Below are positions 22,017 to 32,099 of a DNA stretch of 64,000 nucleotides, in pieces. This DNA is from Siphonodentalium dalli (taxonomy: Eukaryota; Mollusca; Scaphopoda; Gadilida; Siphonodentaliidae): assembly GCA_032622095.1 (NCBI GenBank), contig CP136067.1, positions 51,375,899-51,439,898 on the forward strand, written 5' to 3'. The first letter of the stretch is position 1; each line of letters opens with the position of its first letter. A program made the translations under genes and the position numbers. Under the pieces are notes generated by a model that did not search any database, was not told where the DNA came from, and worked only from the letters and a program-made list of their open reading frames with translations.

Positions 22017-23138
22017 TTATCTATCGATCGGCCAACCGACAGCTTTAGTCCGTAAATACTGTTTGGTGTCTTTTAGAGCTAATCGTTTCTCATCAATCAT
22101 CTGGTCAAACTTTGGCAGTTCAAATATGAACCTCTCTTTCTGAGAGTATAAACGTTGGAGTGACTTTGGCGATTTTTGTTTCGAAGCAACAGGCGAATAT
22201 ATTGTTTTCGTAGCAACTGGCTCAACCTGAGTGGATTGTTTGGGAGCAACGGTGGCATCTGCAGAAGACGTTTCCATGGCCTGCGATACAGTTTATGGAA
22301 CATGAGATATATCAGTAATGTCAAGTTGTGTTGCTTGTGATAAACGAATTATTTTGGTCTGATTGTTATCTGTCTGCGTGCTGGCATCAGCACACTTTTC
22401 GTAGAAACGACAGCAAAGTATGTGACTGGTTGAATCGATGGTCGAGTACCAACTATTTTCTATGTTTTTCAGCCTTACGCCTTTGAATGTTTAATTCATA
22501 GTCCCATATGGAACATGAACGATGCGAACCTTGACAGTTTGAAAAGTTGTTTGGTCTTGTACAATCCCTATGATCATGTCCAGTAATAGAACAGCGATCA
22601 CAGATGGTTTCTTTGCTATTACAAAGTTCACATGATTACATGCCTGACAGTAATGGATTTGGAAAATAGGTACTTAATTATATCGTCATGTACCCAACAC
22701 TGGGCCAACATTCAATGCCAGTGGATGTTCGCCCCGATTGAATGTCAGAAGATAGATGTTCAAAGGAACTTTGTGGTCCACGAACTGTCTTTGAAAACAT
22801 ACGGACTTCTCTAACTGCATGTGATGCCAACTCCGCCAATACTCAACACAGCTCTGCTACAATTCGATGTCTTGTGAGGAGTATCCATCACTGGTGTTTG
22901 TGCAACATATGTGAGTTGCAGACGAGCGTCGGGTTGAATTTTTTTGAACTTTCAATAAAAAAAGAGCCACTTATTGACCCAGTCATAATTGTTCAGCTAT
23001 GCTTTGTAGAGTTTTGTTAATGTCAAATACAGGAGGTTTCTTGACACTTGGATCAAAGCCAAGAACCAAGTACTGAGGATATAGCTCAGCATTAACATTC
23101 TTACGATCAAAACATGTTTCTTTGGTTTGAGTTGCCAT
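22017..23138 (-). pseudogene. LINE ORF1 (gag-like, zinc knuckle) relic
   Basis: From ATG 23138 the frame reads MATQTKETCFDRKNVNAEL and FDPSVKKPPVFDI before a stop. Shifted frames then give SGSFFIEVSKKIQPDARLQ (first residue assumed), a VFKDSSWTTK-like RNA-binding block, and PLALNVGP. A zinc-knuckle stretch on the complement of about 22550-22640 reads CDRCSITGHDHRDC, then FSNCQGSHRSC and WDYELNIQRRK, the C-x2-C-x4-H-x4-C pattern found in ORF1 of Jockey/I-type LINEs. The last 86 aa (22277-22017) are open: a proline/serine region followed by the charged stretch PKFDQMIDEKRLALK. ORF1 proteins coat the LINE RNA. Multiple frameshifts and stops make it inactive; no reverse transcriptase follows on the left, so the element is truncated. 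Confidence 0.6.
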
Positions 23139-23808
23139 ATGAAAAGCAAATAATCAACAACTAGCCCCGGACTACCCTTCGAATTATGGTCGGGCCAAAG
23201 ACTGGTATGTCACGGAAGCGGTGACCCGTTTAGCCACTGCATATAGCAGCCTCCCGGTACCTCACAAGTGAGACATCCGTGAACATTACTCGATTGAAAC
23301 ATTTAACAAGTATGAAAACAAACGCCAAAAAAAAAGACATGGCACACGAAATAACAAACAATATATCTGAAACAAAAACAGAATACACAACTATAGAGGA
23401 ACAGTCATCTGAAACATAGCGGAAAGGCGTGGCCAGTCAATGATTGAGCCGTGTCAACTCAATCGATCGTATTGAAGAGATGTAGAAGCAAAGAGGACCA
23501 TAAGCTAAAAATATAAGCCGTATCCGCAGGTCGATATCTCTGATACGACTGTCCTATTACCTCCAGTACTCCTACATACAATTCAAGGGATACATCCACG
23601 ACAAACAGGGTGCCACATTATGGGAATCTTACCCTCGCTGTGGGGCGGTAAGTCTATTTTACACCGGGCCCACATGGAGTCCTTGTCAGAACATCAATTC
23701 GCAGGTTGTTTACTGTGGAATATGATATCTCCTGGCGTAGATTCATGACATGATGTAGTTACAAATATATGAACAGTCTGGTTGGTATAGTGCATAAACA
23801 TGCTTAGT
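23139..23808. other. 3' flank of the transporter gene and LINE 5' flank, no gene seen
   Basis: No ORF of note. It lies between the stop codon of the SLC22-like gene (minus strand) and the LINE relic, so it should hold the transporter's 3' UTR. I see no convincing AATAAA on the minus strand close to the stop. Confidence 0.35.
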
Positions 23809-24030
23809 TCATAATTGACTCAGTGTTGATATAGCAGGAACACTCGTGTAGGCTGCATTTATCTCCCCTCGCTTTTCCAATTCGTAGTTCGACGCCTTTT
23901 TATCATCCACCGTTATTATCACGTCAGGGAGGACGACGCCTTTGGTCTCCTCGACCATCTGTGAGACAATGGTGGACATAACTCCAAGAACGCCAATCAC
24001 AAGGTACATTAGGCTTCCCTCCAGTTGCGT
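23809..24030 (-). CDS. SLC22-like transporter, last exon (TM12 and C-terminus)
   Basis: The acceptor ttgtttcag|ACG is at 24030 and the stop TGA at 23811-23809, giving 73 residues. The exon reads TQLEGSLMYLVIGVLG and VMSTIVSQM, a hydrophobic membrane segment, then VEETKGVVLPD, the counterpart of the L-P-E-T-KG-x-x-LP-D/E motif that follows TM12 in SLC22 (major facilitator) carriers. The remaining 40 residues are a hydrophilic cytoplasmic tail ending in STLSQL; the final residues do not form a clear class I PDZ ligand. It joins the exon at 24720-24792 in phase 0. SLC22 proteins move organic cations, anions or zwitterions across the plasma membrane; the substrate cannot be told from this part. 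Confidence 0.85.
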   Translation of the reverse strand, partial: TQLEGSLMYLVIGVLGVMSTIVSQMVEETKGVVLPDVIITVDDKKASNYELEKRGEINAAYTSVPAISTLSQL

Positions 24031-24640
24031 CTGAAACAACAGTAACCCTTTCTTTACTAAATGGATTCTCTCAGCCAATTATAAAAGTATATAGTGGAAT
24101 GGTCTACTATACATTTGGACGGGGTGTTCACGAATTCACTAAAAGTGAGCAGACGATAGATAGACGAAAATATAATACCAGTGCAGAAGGATTCGTATTC
24201 ATTGGTGGGAAATGTTCGTATAATAAGTTCAACAAATGGTCTATGGCCGTTTGTTGAATTTATTATCTGAACATTTCCTGTGAGTATTTAATAAATACAT
24301 GGTTAAAACGACTTTGTATCTTACATCAAACCAAGTTATGTATTACTTTGTCACGTTCTGGTTATAAAAATAGTTCGATAAATGCACAGAATACGCCTTT
24401 ACTCCGTTTGTCTTAGGGGGGCATCATCGCAGTCAGTTATGTATTTTTTCAGAAGAATACAAGGACCTTTAATACGTTTTCGAATGCTCGTTGTTGTCGA
24501 TTCAGAGTAGATATCAAGTAAACATTTGTTGAATTTGTCGAAATAAAATGTTATATTCTGGAATGATGGATCAGGTGCCTGTGATAAAATATTAAAGGCT
24601 TATATGCAGGAGTTGCATCATGGTGGTCCACCCCACACAC

Positions 24641-24682
24641 AAACTCTCTCTCTCTCTCTCTCGCTCTCTCTCTCTCTTTCTC
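24641..24682. repeat. (CT)n microsatellite
   Basis: A nearly pure ct run with one gct and one ttt interruption lies in the intron just beyond the donor site of the exon at 24720-24792. Confidence 0.95.
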
Positions 24683-24719
24683 GTCCTCTCAATAAAACAA
24701 TATTGGTTTATCCCATTAC

Positions 24720-24792
24720 CAGATACACGAGTTGAGGTGCGATGACAGCTCCGACCCTTGATGCTCCGTTGCACACTCCCGACGACAACGTC
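24720..24792 (-). CDS. SLC22-like transporter, exon for TM11
   Basis: A 73-bp exon with acceptor atttcag|GACG and donor CTG|GTAATG. It supplies G to complete an arginine codon split with the previous exon, then 24 codons reading TLSSGVCNGASRVGAVIAPQ and LVYL. The G-x-C-x-x-ASR-x-G-x-x-x-AP pattern is the hallmark of TM11 in SLC22 carriers. The minus-strand shadow ORF 24774-24592 is not the gene. Phase agreement on both sides makes the assignment strong although the exon is short. Confidence 0.85.
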
Positions 24793-25990
24793 CTGAAATT
24801 AATAGTTTTATTCTCAGTTGCTGCCTACGACATGTTTCATTTGTAAAATAGCACATCAAATTTCATCGTATCTAAAATACCTCTCCGATACAAAAGTCAC
24901 GACACACACATCTATCACAAAGCTACAAGATGACGAGAACAAAATAACAGGTTGGAGTTGTCTGATTTCTTGCAGTTATGTACTGGTTTCTACTGAGTAA
25001 TTTCCAAGTTTAGTTGGTCCTCTGTGCTGTTATCTCTTTGTCAATAAAAGTAACATCATCATGGCATGGAATATCGACAGAAAGCCCACAAACAGCAAGC
25101 ATCGTGTTTACTTAATGGGACTTTCGGCTTTCGCAGTGGCTGTATTGTGCAAACATTTAAATCGTCCGCACAAATATCCCAAAATATGGCGAAATTGATA
25201 CATTTGTTCTTATTATTTATTATTGATAGCTCTCCAATAACAAAATTTCGAGTGCAGAAACCATTGTTGTATGTAAACAAATCTGTGACATTGATTTGTC
25301 AACAAACAATGCCAAACGGGTGGTAGGACTGAATATGATTTTCAGATTAGAGTTCATTGCACCGACCTTTTCCAGTGTTACCTTGTGCTATCTTATTGGA
25401 CTAATTTTACTTGTATTGGTAATGCAAGTGCAACAATAACGTTTGCATAACAATGGTTTCGATATGCGAAATATCGTTACTGGAGAGTTATAAATAACTA
25501 GCTGCTACAGGCTCCAAAAGGGAATCTTTATTCAGTGGCATATGGGCCCCTACACAAAGGGCATCGCGCATATTTAGATTTTTTAAACAAATATTTTGGA
25601 ATATTTTTTTTTAGATTGAACTCCATTCATCAATTTACCAAAACAAAATTGCAAAAAACTAACACCGTTATAACATTCGCCTTGGTACCACGAGTCACCA
25701 CGCCAAATCAGTGCAGAGGTCTCTGCGAAAACAGACAGACATACGGATACAGACAGGTCCTACTCTGTTATGTACATATAGATGGAAATATGAACAACGT
25801 CTATCCAGTTTTACATGTACTTGTTGCTGAAAGTTCTTCACTATACTTTTTTTGTCATTTCGCATCCCCTGTGAATATGACAAGATAATTTGTCACTTCG
25901 ACAGACTTTTGCGTCCAATTAAAATAAATTAAATCTATATAGGATTCCATTGGCGCTTTAATTTGGAAATATAATAATATACATTATTAC

Positions 25991-26111
25991 CTGACGACTG
26001 TTGGAAATAACTCAGCAGTATGAAGCTTGAAGGCCACCCAGCCAAGGCCCACACTGAACTTACACGTCATCGCCAATCCGTTGGTTATTCTCCCTTTCAT
26101 GTCTTCCTCGA
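25991..26111 (-). CDS. SLC22-like transporter, exon for TM10
   Basis: A 121-bp exon with acceptor gaaacag|TCGAGG and donor GTCAG|GTAATA. Residues EEDMKGRITNGLAMTCKFSV, then GLGWVAFKLH and TAELFPTVVR. The last ten match the Y-T-A/S-E-L-F/Y-P-T-x-x-R motif at the end of TM10 in SLC22 proteins, and K-F-S/G precedes it as in the family. It starts with TC, which completes a valine codon (G|TC) begun in the exon at 59402-59484 across a 33-kb intron. It ends with AG, completed by G in the next exon. The short loop before EEDMKGR stands where TM9 ends. Confidence 0.85.
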
Positions 26112-26279
26112 CTGTTTCAAATAGATAGGGGACTATCATTAAACGGAAATAGTTCGTTCGAACCCCAAATGTATGTATACATAATATGGTAAGAGGTAAC
26201 TCAAAACATACATACGCGGAAGATTTACGAACAAATTAGTAGATACATTGTGTTACGTTAAAAATGTGAGTTTTGTTTC

Positions 26280-26935
26280 TCATATCTTCCAAAATGGGTA
26301 TTGAGGCCACCCTGCAACACCCCTCGCTTGATCAAAATCAGTCAAGGTATTGAACAATTACAAGTTTGACCTATTTGGACCCATCTGGGTTGTCATTTTG
26401 TATTGAGTGGAGTGTCGGATTGGATGGAAATGGCGTAATAGGGACAACACTAGAACATCCTTTGTTTGAATGAAATCGGTCAACCGGGCTGAGCAGTGAT
26501 ATGACAGGAATGCCTTAGTCAATCCCATATGAGTGGTTTCTCGGGGTTTGGGGTGTTTCAAATGTGTGTCGGGGTGTACACAATGATGCTAATGCGAATA
26601 AAACAATACCATTGCGAATAAACTCAAAAGTGTTGCGAGTAAGCGCAATACTATTGCGAATAAACGCAATCCGATTGTACATATATTCCACCCGAGGGGC
26701 CCTTGGCGTGACAAAATAGAATGTTGCAATGTGGTCCGCAAGACATTATATTGAAAGACTACATCCGATTAAAATGGACGCCGCCCAGATGAGTCCTAAA
26801 TGGGCAACCATGTCATGTATCTGTCTCTTGACTGATTTGTATCAAACGCTGGGTGTTCCATGGCAGCCACAAGACCCCCTTTGGAACCACCCCAAGTGGT
26901 ACAAAATAAATCAATTCATTGGTACATAGCGGAGA
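26280..26935. repeat. diverged interspersed repeat with minisatellite
   Basis: 26280-26570 and about 26700-26930 contain 'aaaatggg...', 'gatcaaaatcagtcaagg' and 'tgaaatcggtcaa' phrases resembling the tandem-unit families later in the window. Between them, about 26588-26672, four degenerate copies of attgcgaataaacgcaat form a minisatellite. Confidence 0.45.
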
Positions 26936-27124
26936 TAGAATAATGGTATAGCACTGACAAAAAAAACTAGTTTTGGAGATTGGGTAGATTTCCATAAGTT
27001 CTTATTCAACTGTTGTATAAGTACACACTATCTGGTGATATTCGGACAGGCAATGCCGCGCCGAATCGAACGATACCATTGACTTCCGCCAAATATAATA
27101 CTATATACACACACACTGCAAGGT

Positions 27125-27171
27125 AGTCCCCTGTCAACAGTTAAGTCCCCTGTCAACAGTTAAGTCCCCTG
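27125..27171. repeat. 19-bp tandem repeat, 2.5 copies
   Basis: agtcccctgtcaacagtta occurs twice head to tail, followed by agtcccctg. Confidence 0.95.
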
Positions 27172-28689
27172 CTACGCTGACCCGACCACTACTATTACCT
27201 AAATATATGTAATTAAATATAACATTTTGTATTGAAGAGTTTTGTTAGTTACAATTGAAATTGAAATAAAAATTAATTGTAGCCGCCAAAAGTCTTAAAT
27301 AAAAAAAATGTGATTTCCTAACATTCTGTGTACGTGATGTCAGTGCTCAGATAAGCATAACAGGGGGGCTTAAGTCTGCCTTGCATTTGGAGAACACTAT
27401 AGCTCTCAGCACCCTCTGTCGACGTTATCTTGTCATATTCACTGGGGTTCAGGGGCGCTACCTATTTTGTTTCTTTCTTGGTGATTTTTGTATACTCTTT
27501 GGTGATCGAGAAGAAAATGTCCATTCCGCTCGAAAAAATGGTGAGCACTCCTGAAATTCTGAAAATGCCTTCGATAGATGGATATATTTCGTAACAGCAA
27601 GTGTAAACATACTTGCACGGTGCCGCGGAGGCAGTGATATAATTTCCATTGCCTTTTATTTGCTCTGATCGCTCCGAATTTCCTGAGAGAATGGAGCTTT
27701 TTGTGTGTTTTTTTAATAGATATTTCTGGGGTTTTATAAGCGTTTGTACATGCCTAGCCTTCTATTTTAGCTCCATAGATATGTAAATATGTTGTGCAAA
27801 CACAAATTGGATGTTTGAAACATGATCGCAATAATAGCAATTCGAGCACGTGGTGATGCGCTTATTTGTTGTTTCTGGAATCTCCGTTGTTTTTGGGCGG
27901 CAACATTTATGCGCTCCGGTGCGTTGATGATTATTCGTTAGAATGTTTGGCATGAGGAGAGGTCTGTAGCGTCTCTGCGAAATAAGCGACAAATAATCTA
28001 ATATCAACCCGCTGCATTGCAAATATACAATGAGGGGATAACCGTAGTACACACCAACATTTAAACAAGGAAGGATAATTGACAGCAAACTATCGGATCA
28101 TCTGTAAGAAAATTTAATCTATCACATGGAAATATTGTACACGTTTCTTCAAAAATGTGCACTAAATTATTAAAAACAATCTACCCATATAGTTGTCCTC
28201 TTAACGGGACAACATCCCATATCCTATTTAACAACCCTTCTATAGTTTTGTCCCAAATATTTCCTGATATGTACTAACACCCGGCACCATTCTTTGATTC
28301 TTTTACCTATATTATTTAACTAAGATCAAATTACTGTACATATTTGACACTGCATACCCGACATACCAAAACATGTTATATTATAAATTTGTGTTTGAAT
28401 TCATATTTGTTATATATAGGGAGCGGAGATCCGCCTATGTGTTTTCCAGAACTTGTCCTCCAATCCCTTATATCTATGTATATGACAATAGATATGTTTG
28501 AATCAAGAACAATCTATCTTACAAATGGAAGTATCCATTTTGGTAACTCGTGGTCATATTAAGTTCACTTCCATTGACATGCACATGGGCTTGTAACGCA
28601 CTCCGCCCCCTTTGCACTGCCCATGTGCGTCGTCCCTAAATACACACCTAATTTACGTTAATGGTAGTATACTAGTCTCTTTAAACTTT
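27172..28689. other. no gene seen
   Basis: Intronic AT-rich sequence. The 108-aa minus ORF at 27762-28088 has no recognised domain and no splice context I trust. Confidence 0.4.
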
Positions 28690-29560
28690 AAAACCGCATG
28701 GCGGTTTGTGCTCCAAAATACATTCAATAATATTGGCGTTTGAAATACAAATGTAGGTCGATAAGTACTTGAGCTACCTTTCTACATTACATGTCACACG
28801 AAGACGAATTTAAAGGCACGTGCGGCCTTAGTTGTAGAAAATATTCATATTTGTTCCAATCACCGTAAACAGAATAACATTAAAACGCATACAGTTTCGT
28901 TCATATATACCATGGCCATCACGTAAACAGCATGTTATCATAAAGACCTACTATAGTTTGCCTAAGCAAGAGCCTGATTTTGTTACAGAAGACAGCACAA
29001 TGCTACTGGCTAATCACACACAAATGGCATAAACGCTCTTTATTAGTTCCATATCAGGAATTCACCAACAAAGAACGCTCTTTATGTTTACCATCATAAT
29101 ATAAACAAACACCAGAAAAGTAACTTTTTATGCTTTTGTTTACATAACAATGGTCAAACATTTGACAATAACATACTGTTTATGCGATATTTCTTATTTG
29201 TATACGGACAAAGTCTCTACATTTTGATGTTCTTTCTGTTTGTGGCGGTTTTTGACGGGTGGAAATATTTTCACAGGATACCCACCGCCAAGGCCAACCG
29301 TACCTTTAATTGAAAGAACCGTACCTTTAAGTAATAGAACATACAACTTTTAACACGATGTTTGGGCCCAACAAGCAACAGCCATGTGCACGGCATGAAA
29401 AAGAAAAAGGCATACCGTGTCAATCTATTCCTGATATTGAAGAAATAAATAGCGTTTGCTTCACTTCTGTGCGCAAAAATGAAAACCGCTGTAAAATGAC
29501 AAGTATTGTGCAGGGCATATGAAGCAGGTACATCCATAATTCGTGTATTTTACAACATTT
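28690..29560. mobile_element. repeat element, copy 1 (partner at 30640-31860)
   Basis: Shares a long ordered series with the second copy: catggcggttt-gctccaaaatac, ttaaaggcacg, ttcatatttgttc, cacacacaaatg, gctctttatta, ttccatatcagga, aacgctctttatgtttacca, gacaataacatactgtttatg, ggcggtttttgacgg, then tctattcctgatat and ttcgtgtattt. The cgctctttatt/ttccatatcagga block reappears inverted downstream (tctattcctgatat...agcg), so each copy is internally foldback-like. No transposase ORF. Confidence 0.6.
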
Positions 29561-29568
29561 GTTATATA

Positions 29569-29644
29569 GTCCGTCTTATCGGTCCGCAACAGCTTGTGAT
29601 ATCAACTGCTATCCCAAGATGTTGTGGACCGAGAAGACTTGGTC
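29569..29644. mobile_element. 76-bp internally deleted MITE derivative
   Basis: The left 30 bases resemble the left end, and the right 34 bases (gatgttgtggaccgagaaga then cttggtc) match the right end, of the MITE at 40765-41316, with almost all of the interior lost. TA precedes the left end; the right flank is AA, so the duplication is not intact. Confidence 0.6.
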
Positions 29645-30639
29645 AAATCTTATACCCCTACCAAATTACTTAGACAAAATGTGGTAGCTCAATGAGCTAT
29701 GTACGTTCAACGTAAAACAGACGCGTATATAGGGATGGCGCATATGGGCAATACAGAGGGGGGCATCGGGATGTGTTACAAGTTCATGCGCACACAAGGG
29801 TTGCAGTTCAAAATAATGTTATATGTCAATATTAACCTATATATGTGGTGTATATTTTGAATCACTTTCTCTTTTCAGAAACTAAAGTGCTACCACTGCC
29901 AGAAGAACCGGCATTTTTTAAAGTTCGTCGATGGAATTATTGGTGAATTTAGCTGCTTTGATGTTATCAGTGTCTTCTTTATATGTTGTTCCATCTCAGC
30001 CTGTTCTCGTGAATACAACCACAGTACGGGATTATTTTGAAAGTCGTGTTTTAGGCCCATACATGTATATAGCTTATTTGAGGAAAATTTATGCTCTACA
30101 TGATATTGGCGTAAAATGTGTCGTTCAAAATAAACCCGTATAAAAGCTCAGAAGCACTATTGAAATAACTTTTTTCATCATCACGACTTAACAGGTGAAC
30201 ACACTTTATAATATGTGTTCACTGTGACACGTGCCATTTAGCGGAATAACGGGTATAAGTTCTAAATTAGCTTATTTCAGAATCAAATAAGTCCAATACA
30301 TGTGTGAAATTATCTGAATATTTAGGTCCTATATGAACCTATTTGCAGGAGGCTATGTTGTCCATCTCTACTGATATGTCAAGCCGAAAGAGAGCGTCAT
30401 CCACACAAAAAATGATCGCCACAAAAACTCCTGTATATAATCTGGAAATTAGTCAATTTGTTACAGATTAGTTCACTGACTATTTTTACAGCTATGAATT
30501 AATTTGACAAACGTGAAATATTGTTTGTCTGGATATGCAACAAAACTATGGATATATTTAATTATAGCATAGATAATTATTGTGTATCGGTTATATCGAA
30601 TTGCTTAATATATCAAGACGCCGCACAGCTTCTTTGACT

Positions 30640-31860
30640 TTCCCAACATTAAAGGCACGGGCGACGTTCGTTGCAGAACTTCATATTTGTTCAAATCGCC
30701 ATCAACAGAAGGAATATTAAAATATACATACCTTTGTTCATATGCCAAACATAATCAGCGCGTAAATAGTATATTTTCGTCAAGACGTACGATGATGTAC
30801 GTGATCAAGAACCTGCTCGTGTTACGTAAGGTTTGCTTCTGTTCACATAGCACAGCGCAATTCTATTGGTTATGCACACACAAATGATATAAATGCTCTT
30901 TATTATTTCCATATCAGGAAAACAGTAACAAATAACGCTCTTTATGTTTACCATATCCGGATCTAAACAAAAGCCAGATTATGTAACGTGTTTTGCTTTT
31001 GTTTCATAACAAAGGAAAACGTTAGACAATAACATACTGTTTATGCCATATTTCTGATTGGTATGAGAACAAAGTATGTATATAGTTTACTATTCTTTCT
31101 GTTTATGGCGGTTTTTGACGGAGCTGAATATTTTAAGAGCATACCCATCGTCAGCGCCGCCCGTATCCTTAATCGCCAGAAAATAAGCATTATTGTTTAG
31201 TTGACTTGAAATCATCGTTTAGGTGCACACTATAAATAAAACGGTCGCTCTACTCCCCGTAACATATACAGTTGGCCTCCCAATGTTCTTGGTTTTACTT
31301 TGGAAAAGTGTCCGCAATATCCCAGATGATATACACAGGAAAATACATGTCTCGTGCAAACTGTAATTTAGTACGCTAAACACGAATTATATGTGGCTAT
31401 TAAATCTTTATTTTTTGTGAAACTAAGTACTCATTCGATTAAGTATGCCAAAACAGAGAGTTTAAAGCCACATGGCGGTCCACATGGCGGTTTGCGCTCC
31501 AAAATACGAATATTATTAGCTTTTGATTTTTTCCCGGTATCGAAATAGGTCGATAAATATCTTAACTACCTTTCTATGAGCATTCTGTAACCCAAAAAGA
31601 CGCATTGAAGTAATGAAAAATGCAACTATGAACAAGGTGTTTGGGTCCCAAACAAAAACATCTATTTGCATTACATGGAACAGAAAAGAGCGTTCCGCGT
31701 TATTCTATTCCTGATATGGTAGCAATAGAGAGCGTTTACCTGACTTTGGGCGAAAAATTTAAAACGGCTGGAAAATGACTGCGACTTTGGCAAGTGGTTT
31801 TCAAAGTACATGAAACCGGCATATTAATATTTCGTGTATTTATCGACCTATCGTATCCGT
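30640..31860. mobile_element. repeat element, copy 2
   Basis: Second diverged copy of 28690-29560, with the same order of blocks and extra sequence (about 31180-31480) between its two halves, including a repeated acatggcggt. The inverted gctctttatt/ttccatatcagga and tctattcctgatatgg...agagcg pair is clear here (30890-30920 and about 31705-31735). Confidence 0.6.
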
Positions 31861-32098
31861 TTAACACTAACATTCTCTCCATTTTATCAACTGCGTGCAA
31901 TCAAATCATTAAACACAAATCAACAAAGTACATGAAACCGGCATATTAATAGTTCGTGTATTTATCGACCTATCGTATCCGTTCCTCCAAATTACGTAGA
32001 CAAAATTTGGAGGTCCGAATGAGCCATGTCCGTTTAACACTAACATTTTCTCCATTTTATCAACTGCGTGCAATCAAATCATTAAAAACAAATCAACA
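31808..32098. repeat. tandem duplication of about 120 bp
   Basis: catgaaaccggcatattaat through caaatcattaaa and aatcaacaaag occurs twice head to tail. The second copy carries about 50 extra bases (cctccaaattacgtagacaa...), themselves resembling sequence at 29655-29700. Confidence 0.85.
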
Positions 32099-32099
32099 A

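Noticed and set aside
23160..23300. Possible tRNA-derived SINE
   Set aside because: No A-box and B-box at proper spacing and no cloverleaf could be drawn.
24592..24774. 60-aa minus-strand ORF with an (RE)n tract
   Set aside because: It is an alternative frame over the TM11 exon running into the (CT)n microsatellite; the correct frame is fixed by exon phase.
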